From Clostridiales bacterium (GTDB lineage: Bacteria > Bacillota > Clostridia > Christensenellales > CAG-138): 64,000 nucleotides of DNA. Where the stretch lies: NCBI GenBank assembly GCA_004558525.1, contig SFCQ01000007.1:28864-92863 (forward strand). The letters run 5' to 3'. The notes under the pieces were generated by a model. That model was given only the letters and a program-made list of their open reading frames with translations, had not been told where the DNA came from and did not search any database. Shown here piece after piece: positions 45,265 through 53,094 of the stretch. The position numbers and the translations under genes are program-made. How positions within the stretch are numbered: position 1 is the stretch's first letter; each line of letters starts with the position of its first letter.

Positions 45265-45567
45265 GTGAAACGCGACCTTAGGGGCTATTCAAACGGGCAA
45301 CATAACGGCAAGAGCAACACCGGCAAGGAGGACTATGAAAGGCTGATAAGCTCGGCCGATCCGGAGCAGCTTAAAAACATGGAGGACGCCGTAAGCTACT
45401 ATGGATCAAAGAGCGAGACGGAGCTTATGAACGAGCTGATAAAGGGCAGGAGCGAGGGCATGATAGACGAGGCGCAGCTAAACGAGGTGGCGGCCAGGAT
45501 AGCGCCCATGCTGAACCAGGAGCAGCTTACAAGGCTCAGCGCGGTGATGGAAAGACTAAAAAGATAA
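45265..45567 (+). CDS. small helical protein of unknown function
   Basis: 100 residues, mostly helical and charged: KEDYERLISSADPEQLKNME, SETELMNELIKGRSEGMIDE and LNQEQLTRLSAVMERLKR. No membrane segment. The GTG at 45265 is chosen because GAAGGGAG lies about 10 bases upstream; a TTG at 45256 is in frame but too close to that site. It is divergent from the Gln/Pro-rich gene, and the two could work together. Its end is followed by repeat copy E. Confidence 0.65.
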   Translation: MKRDLRGYSNGQHNGKSNTGKEDYERLISSADPEQLKNMEDAVSYYGSKSETELMNELIKGRSEGMIDEAQLNEVAARIAPMLNQEQLTRLSAVMERLKR

Positions 45568-45575
45568 AGCCTAAA

Positions 45576-45639
45576 AAGGCAAAACCCGAAAAAGTGGCCT
45601 TACGCCACTTTTTCGATGCTTTGGGGCGCGAGCGCCCCT
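45576..45639 (+). repeat. dispersed intergenic repeat, copy E (terminator end)
   Basis: GGCAAAACCCG is followed by the hairpin CGAAAAAGTGGC/GCCACTTTTTCG (about 45589-45615) and then a GGGGC-GCGA-GCGCCCC palindrome (45619-45639). It ends transcription of the small helical protein gene and of the GNAT gene that converges on it. Confidence 0.65.
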
Positions 45640-45641
45640 TT

Positions 45642-46178
45642 TTATATGCTTAGCTCGTAGCAATAAAAATCATTGTCCCAAATATGGACCGAGCCGACCT
45701 TGGTATAGCCCAAAGAAATGTATATACCTATTGCATCGGCGTTATCCGTAGCTACGAGCAGCCACAGCATGTCCGCGCCCATTTGCCCGGCTTGAATGGC
45801 CGCCTGCCGCATCATAAACGTGGCTATGCCCATGCGCCTGTAATCCGGATCTACGCATAGCCTGCTTAGCATGGAAGGCTTGTCCGCCTTGGACCAGATA
45901 CCGGCGGAGACCGCCAAAACATCCTCAATTTCCTCTTTTGAAAATGACACGGTTATTATGGAAACCAGCTTTTCATCAACAAAGCAGCCGAAAAGCTCGC
46001 CGGCAGCCGCATCAAGCTCAAATATCTCCAACGTGGGATAGTATTCGTCCCAATGCTTAAAACCGTATTGCTTGGTTTTATCGGCAAGCGCATTTGCAAG
46101 GTGCGCTTCTTCAACGCTTAGCTTCCTGAAAACCCGTTTTTCCGTATTTGCCGCATCGGCAAGGCTTTTATTATGCAA
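45642..46178 (-). CDS. GNAT-family N-acetyltransferase
   Basis: The acetyl-CoA site is LCVDPDYRRMGIATFMMRQA, with the following strand MLWLLVATDNADAIGIYISLGY typical of the fold. The frame is open to a GTG at 46187, but AAGGGG almost touches that codon. The TTG at 46178 lies eight bases after AAGGGG and gives (M)HNKSLADAAN, so it is preferred; length is then 178 residues. The substrate is unknown. The gene is flanked on both sides by near-identical GGGGC palindromes (45619-45639 and 46238-46258). Confidence 0.85.
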   Translation of the reverse strand: MHNKSLADAANTEKRVFRKLSVEEAHLANALADKTKQYGFKHWDEYYPTLEIFELDAAAGELFGCFVDEKLVSIITVSFSKEEIEDVLAVSAGIWSKADKPSMLSRLCVDPDYRRMGIATFMMRQAAIQAGQMGADMLWLLVATDNADAIGIYISLGYTKVGSVHIWDNDFYCYELSI

Positions 46179-46237
46179 GCTTATCACCCCTTGTGATCAT
46201 CTGTTGACGAGAACGCAGAATCGTTCCCAATCAAGTC

Positions 46238-46258
46238 CTTTGGGGCTTGAGCGCCCCT
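46238..46258. repeat. GGGGC palindrome, second copy flanking the GNAT gene
   Basis: CTTTGGGGC-TTGA-GCGCCCCT differs from the copy at 45619-45639 at two loop positions only. It also resembles the TTAAGGGGC hairpin at the end of the dispersed repeats. Confidence 0.55.
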
Positions 46259-46324
46259 CTCGAATGATGGCAAAATATCGCATTATCAAAATTCGCCGCA
46301 ATATGGCGTTTTCCTGCAAGCAAG

Positions 46325-46353
46325 TTGTTAGCGTAGAGAAGTTGTGTTATACT
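46325..46353 (+). promoter_or_regulatory. promoter of the PIG-V-like gene, directly before its ATG
   Basis: TTGTTA (46325-46330) and TATACT (46348-46353), 17 bp apart. The expected start site (about 46360) coincides with the ATG, so the mRNA may be leaderless. Confidence 0.5.
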
Positions 46354-46359
46354 TTAAGC

Positions 46360-47736
46360 ATGGATAAGAGATGGAAAACAATAACCGCATCCGCATTTGC
46401 CCTTATCGTGGCGGCAGTATTCATATGGCGCACGCTCAGCGCGGAGCAGACGCTTTCCGCACTGATATGCGGCGGCGCTATGACCGTGCTGTTCATAGCC
46501 GTGGGGGTGGCGCTGTGCATGCGGCCGTTTGAGGCTGTAGGAGCCGCTGCGCTGAGCCCGGACGACATGCTCGGGCCAAGGAGCTTAAGGCGGGCGAGAA
46601 GGCATCCCTGGGCTGAAATAGCGCTGTTTGTGCTGCTTTCAAGGGCCGTGGTGCTGATAGCGGCTTATATCCTGTACAGCTACGGCAAAACCTACCCGGG
46701 CGGCCTGTGGGATACGCTTGAGGACGTGTGGACAAGGAGCGATTCCGCAAGCTATCTTGGCATAGCGGAGCGCTGGTATGTTACCGAGGGCGACCCAAGG
46801 TTCCATATAGTGTTCTTTCCGCTGTACCCATGCGTGATATGGCTGTTTAACCTTGCGCTTAACAACACCTTCGTCTCCGCAATGGCGGTATCGGCAGTAA
46901 TGTCCATAATAGCGGGAATATTTATATACGAGGCCGCGGCTGTAGATATGCAAAGGGAGGCCGCGCTAAGGAGCGTTAAATACGCCTTTGCCATGCCGGC
47001 AGCTTTCTTTATGGCGGCGCCCATGACGGAGGCGCTCTTCATAATGCTCAGCGCCGCAGCTATATACTTCACAAGGAGAAAGAAGTATCTTATAGCCTGC
47101 GTATTGGCCGCTCTTTCCGGCTTTACCAGATCCGTGGGCGGGCTGATGATTGTATTTATTGCCTGGGAAATAACGGAAGATTTTATAAGCGCGTATAAAA
47201 ACAGCACGCTTAAAGAGGATAAAAGGCGGCTTGTGCTCAATGCGCTCTGCCTTTTGTTGGTGCCTCTTGGGCTGATAGGCTATCTTTATATAAACTACAG
47301 CGTAACAGGGGATGCGTTTACGTTTATGCGGTACCAGAAGGAGCACTGGTCGCAGGGGTTCGGTTTCTTCTTTGAAGCTGCCGAAACGCAGCTCAACGCC
47401 GCCGTGAGCGCCGCCAAACGGGGGGAGAGCGCGCTTTTGTGGGGCCTGTGGATACCGAACCTGCTGGCAAGCTTTGCGGCGCTAATACTTATGCGCATGG
47501 GCACGAAGAGGCTGAGGCCAAGCTACACGGCCTACTTTCTGGCATACTTTGTCGTTGCCTGCGGCGCGACGTGGCTGTTAAGCGCGCCAAGGTATCTTAC
47601 CGCATGCCTGCCGCTCACGTTCAGCATTGCCGCCAATACGGACGAAAGAAAGTATGATATTGCGGTTACGGCGGTTTGCATACTGCTGCAGCTTGCCTAT
47701 CTTGGCATGTATGTAAACGGGCTATACGTGTATTGA
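46360..47736 (+). CDS. PIG-V-like multi-pass glycosyltransferase
   Basis: Membrane enzyme of the GT-C type with about ten hydrophobic segments, the first at residues 8-24 (TASAFALIVAAVFIW). The extracytoplasmic first loop contains the acidic motif RSDSASYLGIAERWY followed by HIVFFPLYPCVIWLF, which is the PIG-V mannosyltransferase pattern. Such bacterial proteins are thought to transfer sugars from lipid carriers. The frame extends to 46072, across the start of the GNAT gene, but that part is not membrane-like. No ribosome binding site lies before the ATG at 46360. Confidence 0.8.
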   Translation: MDKRWKTITASAFALIVAAVFIWRTLSAEQTLSALICGGAMTVLFIAVGVALCMRPFEAVGAAALSPDDMLGPRSLRRARRHPWAEIALFVLLSRAVVLIAAYILYSYGKTYPGGLWDTLEDVWTRSDSASYLGIAERWYVTEGDPRFHIVFFPLYPCVIWLFNLALNNTFVSAMAVSAVMSIIAGIFIYEAAAVDMQREAALRSVKYAFAMPAAFFMAAPMTEALFIMLSAAAIYFTRRKKYLIACVLAALSGFTRSVGGLMIVFIAWEITEDFISAYKNSTLKEDKRRLVLNALCLLLVPLGLIGYLYINYSVTGDAFTFMRYQKEHWSQGFGFFFEAAETQLNAAVSAAKRGESALLWGLWIPNLLASFAALILMRMGTKRLRPSYTAYFLAYFVVACGATWLLSAPRYLTACLPLTFSIAANTDERKYDIAVTAVCILLQLAYLGMYVNGLYVY

Positions 47737-47756
47737 CAAAAAAGTTGGGTATATAC

Positions 47757-47785
47757 TTGAAATCGAGCCAAAATAGTTGTACTAT
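47757..47785 (+). promoter_or_regulatory. promoter upstream of the DUF1846 gene
   Basis: TTGAAA (47757-47762) and TACTAT (47780-47785) with a 17-bp spacer. A terminator-like hairpin begins about 10 bp after the expected start site. Confidence 0.45.
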
Positions 47786-47801
47786 AAACAAGGCACACGA
47801 T

Positions 47802-47839
47802 TCGGAAGCAGGTTCAGGCCCGCTTCCGATTATCTTTTT
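47802..47839 (+). terminator. terminator-like hairpin in front of the DUF1846 gene
   Basis: TCGGAAGC (47802-47809) pairs with GCTTCCGA (47822-47829), extended by GG/CC after one bulged A, followed by TTATCTTTTTA. It either ends the upstream PIG-V transcript or acts as an attenuator in the DUF1846 leader. Confidence 0.6.
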
Positions 47840-47905
47840 AATTTAGACATAAAAGCTAAAGAAGCGAGCTTATGAGCAGATCACCAAGGAGGATATGAGC
47901 ATACT

Positions 47906-49387
47906 ATGAAGATAGGTTTTGACAACGCCAAGTACCTTTCCATGCAGTCCGAACACATACTTAACCGAATAGAACAATTTGGCGGCAAGCTGTACCTTGA
48001 GTTCGGCGGCAAGCTGTTTGACGATAATCACGCCTCAAGGGTGCTGCCTGGCTTTGAGCCGGACAGCAAGGTGAGGATGCTGATGCAGCTTAAGGATAAG
48101 GCGGAGATAGTGATAGCCATAAACGCTTCTGATATAGAAAAGAACAAGGTGCGCGGCGACCTTGGCATAACGTATGACCTTGACGTGCTCAGGCTTATAG
48201 ACGCGTTCAGGGCGATAGGGCTTTATGTAGGCAGCGTTGTGCTTACGCAATACAGGAATCAGCCCGTGGCGGACTCGTTCAAAAAAAGGCTTGAGGAGCT
48301 TGGGATAAAGGTATACAGGCACTTCCCGATAGACGGTTATCCCAGCAATGTGGAGCTTATAGTAAGCGAACATGGCTACGGCAAGGATGAATATATAGAG
48401 ACTACGAGGCCGCTTATAGTAGTAACGGCCCCGGGCCCCGGCAGCGGGAAAATGGCAGTATGCCTGAGCCAGCTTTATCATGAACATCAAAGGGGCGTAA
48501 GGGCGGGCTATGCCAAGTTTGAGACGTTCCCCATATGGAATCTGCCGCTCAAGCATCCGGTCAATTTGGCATATGAGGCCGCTACGGCCGACCTTAACGA
48601 CGTGAACATGATAGACCCGTTCCACCTTGAGGCTTATGGCGAAACAACGGTAAACTATAATAGAGATGTTGAGATATTTCCGGTGCTTTCCGCAATATTC
48701 AGGCAGATATACGGCGTGTGCCCGTACAAATCGCCCACGGACATGGGCGTTAACATGGCCGGCTGCTGCATAGTAGACGATGAGGTATGCAGGGAAGCTT
48801 CAAGGCAGGAGATAATACGCCGCTACTACGCCGAACGCTGCCAGCACAGGCAGGGCCTTGGCGGCGAGGCGACGGTGCAAAAGATACAGCTGCTCATGAA
48901 CCAGGCTGGGCTTACCGAGGCGGACAGGCCCGTTATTGCCAGATGCCTTGCAAAGGCGGAGGCTACCGGCCAGCCTGCGGCAGCATTGCAGCTTGCGGAT
49001 GGAAGGATAATAACCGGCAAGACCAGCAACCTGCTTGGCGCAAGCGCGGCGCTGCTGCTAAACGCCCTTAAGGCGCTTGGCGGGATACAGGACGATATAC
49101 ACCTTATATCGCCCATCATAATAGGGCCTATACAGGACCTTAAGACTAAGCACCTTGGCAACCACAACCCAAGGCTGCATACGGACGAGATACTTATCGC
49201 GCTTTCCATTTGCGCGGCAACTAACCCCACGGCCGACCTTGCCATGCGCCAGCTTGCGAAGCTGAGAGGGTGCGAGGCGCACTCCTCGGTGATACTTTCC
49301 GGCGTGGATACGGCCACCTTCAGGAAGCTTGGCGTCAACCTGACCTGCGAGCCGAAATATCAAACGAAAAAGCTGTTCCATAAATAA
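47906..49387 (+). CDS. DUF1846 family protein
   Basis: 493 residues, cytosolic. The start MKIGFDNAKYLSMQSEHI, the early SRVLPGFEPDSKVRMLMQL and the glycine-rich VVTAPGPGSGKMAVCLSQLY are family signatures. The last is loop-like and may bind a nucleotide or phosphate. DUF1846 proteins are widespread in Firmicutes, with solved structures but no settled reaction. The ATG has AAGGAGG 13 bases upstream. It is transcribed alone. Confidence 0.9.
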   Translation: MKIGFDNAKYLSMQSEHILNRIEQFGGKLYLEFGGKLFDDNHASRVLPGFEPDSKVRMLMQLKDKAEIVIAINASDIEKNKVRGDLGITYDLDVLRLIDAFRAIGLYVGSVVLTQYRNQPVADSFKKRLEELGIKVYRHFPIDGYPSNVELIVSEHGYGKDEYIETTRPLIVVTAPGPGSGKMAVCLSQLYHEHQRGVRAGYAKFETFPIWNLPLKHPVNLAYEAATADLNDVNMIDPFHLEAYGETTVNYNRDVEIFPVLSAIFRQIYGVCPYKSPTDMGVNMAGCCIVDDEVCREASRQEIIRRYYAERCQHRQGLGGEATVQKIQLLMNQAGLTEADRPVIARCLAKAEATGQPAAALQLADGRIITGKTSNLLGASAALLLNALKALGGIQDDIHLISPIIIGPIQDLKTKHLGNHNPRLHTDEILIALSICAATNPTADLAMRQLAKLRGCEAHSSVILSGVDTATFRKLGVNLTCEPKYQTKKLFHK

Positions 49388-49473
49388 GGCGGCTTACGAT
49401 ATTTTTTAATATAACGCGGCATTTATTTAACAATGCTGTCACCATTTGTGCGCGCATTTATGGTAATATTCAT

Positions 49474-49489
49474 ATAAGCGAGCGCTTAT
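49474..49489. promoter_or_regulatory. dyad motif ATAAGCG-AG-CGCTTAT, possible operator
   Basis: A perfect 7-bp inverted repeat with a 2-bp centre, 22 bp before the CBS-protein ATG. The same 15-mer core occurs at 26564-26578. Confidence 0.35.
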
Positions 49490-49511
49490 CATATAGATCA
49501 AGAGGGCATCG

Positions 49512-49991
49512 ATGAACGTACTGTTTTTTTTAAGGCCAAAGGTGAGCACGGCCTATATCTATTACGACAACACCCTTAGGCAGGGACTTGAAAAGATGCG
49601 CCACTATGGCTACAGCGCAATACCTGTGCTGGACAGGGAGGGCCATTACAGAGGCACCGTTACGGAGGGTGACTTTTTGTGGAAGCTTACGGACGAATCC
49701 GCATGGGATAACCATGCGCAGGAAAGGCTGTGCGTCAAGGATATACTGAGGGAGGGCCACAACCAGTCCGTTAACGTCAACGCTTCGCTTGAGGACCTGT
49801 TTATTATGGCGCAGAACCAGAACTTTGTGCCCGTTACGGACGACCTTGGCTCGTTTATAGGCATAGTTACAAGGCGAGACATACTGCAATACTATTACAA
49901 GCTTACGCATGAACAGGCCTCCGATAGCGGCGCGGTTAAAGCAGAAGCAAAAACAGAGCCTAAGACGGGGGATATAGGGGAGGAAAAGTAA
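49512..49991 (+). CDS. CBS-domain protein
   Basis: 159 residues with two CBS motifs: the first around STAYIYYDNTLRQGLEKMRH and SAIPVLDREGHYRGTVTEGD, the second around QSVNVNASLEDLFIMAQNQ and FVPVTDDLGSFIGIVTRRDI. CBS pairs usually bind adenosine nucleotides. No catalytic domain is attached. The gene is followed after one base by the radical SAM gene, so the two form an operon; a shared regulatory role is inferred. Confidence 0.88.
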   Translation: MNVLFFLRPKVSTAYIYYDNTLRQGLEKMRHYGYSAIPVLDREGHYRGTVTEGDFLWKLTDESAWDNHAQERLCVKDILREGHNQSVNVNASLEDLFIMAQNQNFVPVTDDLGSFIGIVTRRDILQYYYKLTHEQASDSGAVKAEAKTEPKTGDIGEEK

Positions 49992-49992
49992 G

Positions 49993-50868
49993 TTGGGCGG
50001 CTTTTATGAAGGCAGGATATTCCGCCCGCCAAGCGAGGCGTTCAGCCTTATAGTGCAGGCGACGATAGGGTGCAGCCACAACCGCTGCGCTTTTTGCACG
50101 ATGTATAAGGAAAAGAGCTTCAGGATAAGAAAAGCTGAGGACGTTATCGCCGACCTTGAGACGGCGCGCGGCTTTTCCAACAGGATAAGGCGCATATTCT
50201 TTGCCGATGGGGACGCTTTTATCAGAAATACTGAGGATCAGCTGATTATACTTAATGCCGTAAAGAGAGTCTTTCCAGAATGTGAAAGGGTAAGCATGTA
50301 TGCATCGCCAAAGAGCATATTGGTAAAGACGGACGGCGAGCTTGAGCTGCTGCATGAAGCCGGAATAGATTTGCTGTACATGGGCCTTGAATCGGGCGAT
50401 GATGGGGTGCTTGAGCGCATAGACAAGGGAGCTACCGCCGCCGAGATAGTGCTTGCGGGGCAAAGGGCGAAAAAGGCGGGCTTTGCCATATCGCTTACGG
50501 CAATACTGGGGCTTGCCGGCGAGGAGGGCTCGGCTTCTCATGCCATAGCTACGGCCAAGGCCGTAAGTGAGATGAAGCCGGACTATTTCGGGCTGCTTTC
50601 GCTTATGCTGGAGCCTGGCTGCAAGATGTATGACGAATACAGGCAGGGGCTGCTTAAGCCTATATCGCCGCTGATAGCGCTTAACGAAAGCGGATTGATG
50701 CTTAAAAACATGGATAGCGAAGGCACAGTGTTCAGGGCCAACCATGCTTCCAACTACGTTAACCTTAAGGGTACGCTGAACAAGGACATAGAGCGCATGG
50801 TGAAGGAGATAGACAATGCTATGCGCGGCAGAACGCCTATAAAGGAAGAAAGCTGGAGAAGACTTTGA
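49993..50868 (+). CDS. radical SAM protein with a CX4CX2C cluster motif
   Basis: The 4Fe-4S site is ATIGCSHNRCAFCTMYKEKS, spaced Cx4Cx2C instead of the common Cx3Cx2C, as in a known uncharacterised radical SAM group. FFADGDAFI and LLYMGLESGDDGVLERIDKG are the usual SAM-binding and barrel motifs. 291 residues, with no B12 or SPASM domain. The start is a TTG with GGGGAGGAAAAG upstream. It is coupled to the CBS gene. Reaction unknown. Confidence 0.85.
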   Translation: MGGFYEGRIFRPPSEAFSLIVQATIGCSHNRCAFCTMYKEKSFRIRKAEDVIADLETARGFSNRIRRIFFADGDAFIRNTEDQLIILNAVKRVFPECERVSMYASPKSILVKTDGELELLHEAGIDLLYMGLESGDDGVLERIDKGATAAEIVLAGQRAKKAGFAISLTAILGLAGEEGSASHAIATAKAVSEMKPDYFGLLSLMLEPGCKMYDEYRQGLLKPISPLIALNESGLMLKNMDSEGTVFRANHASNYVNLKGTLNKDIERMVKEIDNAMRGRTPIKEESWRRL

Positions 50869-51104
50869 TATCGCACCGCGGCGGGGGATAAGCTCCCCGC
50901 CTTTGCTTTTGCAGGAATATAAAGATGGCATTAAGATGGGAATAAAATCGTTAAGGAAGCATTTATTATGCTCTATTTTGGATATATATAGCGTTGCATA
51001 AAAGACAAAAACGATGTAAATTATTAGTGTAAAACTGCTTTAATTCACAAATTGCTGCGCCATGCTCAAAGCATGGCAGAGGCTCATGCAAAAGAGGACG
51101 GTAA

Positions 51105-52250
51105 ATGAAGAATAAAAAAACAGGGCGTGGCGTCAGGAAAAAGGCGTTCAGGCTGAGCCTTAAGGATACGCTTATAACGCTGTGCGCGCTATTGTTGGCA
51201 ACGGCGCTGTGTTATCTGCTTTTACCCCTGGCGGGTAATGAGTCGTTTGAGCCGCTCCTGTTCGTGCTTGCGGTTCTCGTAATATCAAGGTTGACCGACG
51301 GCTATTTTTACGGCGTCGCCGCGAGCATTCTCGGCGTGCTGATGGTCAATCTGCTGTTTACATACCCGTATTGCAAATTCAATTTTACTATTACGGGTTA
51401 TCCTATATCCATGCTTTGCATGCTGGCGACGGCCATTATAACCTGCGCGCTGACTGCAAGGATAAAGGAGCAGGAGCAGCTTATGGTGGCGGCCGAAAGG
51501 GAGCGCATGCGCAGCAATCTGCTAAGGGCCGTGTCGCACGATTTGAGGACGCCGCTGACGGCCATATCCGGCGCATGCTCGGCGCTTATCGAAAGCGGGG
51601 ATGCGATATCGGTTCAGGAGAAGAATAAGCTGATAAGCCAGATAGACGAGGACGCGCAATGGCTGATAAGGCTCGTTGAGAACCTGCTCATAGTGACAAG
51701 GATGGATGCCCCCGGCGGGGCGGACATAACAAAATCCCCCGAGGCTGCCGAGGAGGTGGCCGCGAGCGCGCTTTCTTTATTCAGGAAGAATTTTCCGCAG
51801 GCAAATGTTGTCGTGCATGTGCCTGAGGAGGTGCTGATAACGCCCATGGACGGCATGCTGATAAGGCAGGTGCTGCTGAACCTGCTGGAAAACGCGGCTG
51901 CGCATGCCGAGGGCGCGACCAGAATATGCCTTGATATTATAAGGGACGGCGACAATGCGCTCTTCAGGGTCAGCGATGATGGCAAGGGCATAGATCCGGA
52001 GCTTTTGCCGCATATACTAAACGGCGACTACAAGCACAGCCTCGGCAGCAGCGAGGATAAAAAGCGCAACATGGGCATTGGCCTTAGCGTGTGCAGCACC
52101 ATAGTTGCGGCCCACAGCGGCCAGATGCGGGCCTACAACGGCAGCGGCAGGGGAGCAGTGTTCGAATTCACCCTTCCGCTGGATAATACGGATGAAGTCG
52201 ACGGCATGGACATATACCAGGACGAAGTGGACGAGCAGGCTCAGCCATAG
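51105..52250 (+). CDS. KdpD-like sensor histidine kinase lacking the N-terminal KdpD domains
   Basis: Four transmembrane segments of the DUF4118 type at residues about 20-110 (TLITLCALLLATALCYLLLP, then PLLFVLAVLVISRL). The phosphorylated His is about residue 145 in VSHDLRTPLTAISG. N, G1 and G2 boxes of the ATPase domain are LLNLLENAAAHA, VSDDGKGID and NMGIGLSVC. Full KdpD has an N-terminal KdpD and Usp domain, absent here. The response regulator follows after 25 bp. No kdpFABC is nearby, so the signal and targets are unknown. Confidence 0.92.
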   Translation: MKNKKTGRGVRKKAFRLSLKDTLITLCALLLATALCYLLLPLAGNESFEPLLFVLAVLVISRLTDGYFYGVAASILGVLMVNLLFTYPYCKFNFTITGYPISMLCMLATAIITCALTARIKEQEQLMVAAERERMRSNLLRAVSHDLRTPLTAISGACSALIESGDAISVQEKNKLISQIDEDAQWLIRLVENLLIVTRMDAPGGADITKSPEAAEEVAASALSLFRKNFPQANVVVHVPEEVLITPMDGMLIRQVLLNLLENAAAHAEGATRICLDIIRDGDNALFRVSDDGKGIDPELLPHILNGDYKHSLGSSEDKKRNMGIGLSVCSTIVAAHSGQMRAYNGSGRGAVFEFTLPLDNTDEVDGMDIYQDEVDEQAQP

Positions 52251-52275
52251 GCTAAAAATATAAACAGGAGGCAGC

Positions 52276-52986
52276 ATGAGTAACAAATATCTTATACTTA
52301 TTGTTGAGGACGAGCCCAACATTGCAAGCTTTATTGGCACAATACTTGAAGCCAATAATTTCGAAACCATGTTCGCCAGAAACGGTGCGGAGGCTATTAT
52401 GCTTATAACCTCGCATTGTCCTGACGTTATCATACTCGACCTTGGTTTACCGGATATAGACGGGCAGAGCATAATACAAAGCGTGCGCAGCTGGTCAAAT
52501 GTGCCTATAATAGTCGTTTCTGCCCGCACCAGAGAGCGCGACAAGGTTATGGCCCTTGAAGCCGGAGCCGATGACTATATAACCAAGCCCTTCGGCGCCA
52601 GCGAGCTGCTTGCGCGCATACGCACGGCGTTAAGGCATGTTCAACTGAGGGAAGGCGAGAGGGCAAAGCGCCCAAACGGCGTATTCAAAACGGGCGAGCT
52701 TGTTGTTGATTACGACAAGCGCCGCGTTTATGTTAAGGGGCAGGATGTTCACCTGACACAGAACGAATACAAGATAGTGTCTCTGCTGAGCCAATACTCC
52801 GGCCGCGTGCTTACTTATGATTCGATAATAAAGCATATATGGGGCCCTAACGCAAGGCAGGGGAACCAGATATTGAGGGTAAACATGGCCAACATAAGAA
52901 GAAAGATAGAGGAATCCACCGCCGAGCCGCGCTATATATTGACAGAGATGGGCGTTGGCTACAGAATGGCCGAGGCGGAAGAGTAG
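52276..52986 (+). CDS. KdpE-like response regulator (OmpR/PhoB family)
   Basis: The receiver domain has the acidic pocket VEDEPNIAS, the phosphoacceptor Asp near residue 55 (VIILDLGLPDIDG) and the Lys in DDYITKPFGASELL. The winged-helix output domain has LTQNEYKIVSLLSQYSGRVL and the recognition helix region LRVNMANIRRKIEES. 236 residues. It lies behind AGGAGGCAGC and is co-transcribed with the kinase. The convergent ABC transporter downstream is not an evident target. Confidence 0.94.
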   Translation: MSNKYLILIVEDEPNIASFIGTILEANNFETMFARNGAEAIMLITSHCPDVIILDLGLPDIDGQSIIQSVRSWSNVPIIVVSARTRERDKVMALEAGADDYITKPFGASELLARIRTALRHVQLREGERAKRPNGVFKTGELVVDYDKRRVYVKGQDVHLTQNEYKIVSLLSQYSGRVLTYDSIIKHIWGPNARQGNQILRVNMANIRRKIEESTAEPRYILTEMGVGYRMAEAEE

Positions 52987-53045
52987 CCGCAGGAGCCTGA
53001 CGGCTCAATGAAGCGGCTCTTCCCATTTTCTATAATAAAAAAAAT

Positions 53046-53075
53046 GAGCAGCCGGAGAAATTGTGCCGGCTGCTC
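53046..53075 (-). terminator. terminator of the Fe/B12-type ABC transporter operon
   Basis: A perfect 10-bp stem GAGCAGCCGG (53046-53055)/CCGGCTGCTC (53066-53075). Read on the minus strand it is followed by a run of T residues, so it serves the minus-strand operon. Confidence 0.75.
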
Positions 53076-53094
53076 GCTGTTGAGGCGTTAGTTC

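Noticed and set aside
46072..46359. N-terminal extension of the PIG-V-like protein
   Set aside because: The frame crosses the start of the GNAT gene, the GGGGC palindrome and the promoter, and is not membrane-like or conserved in character.
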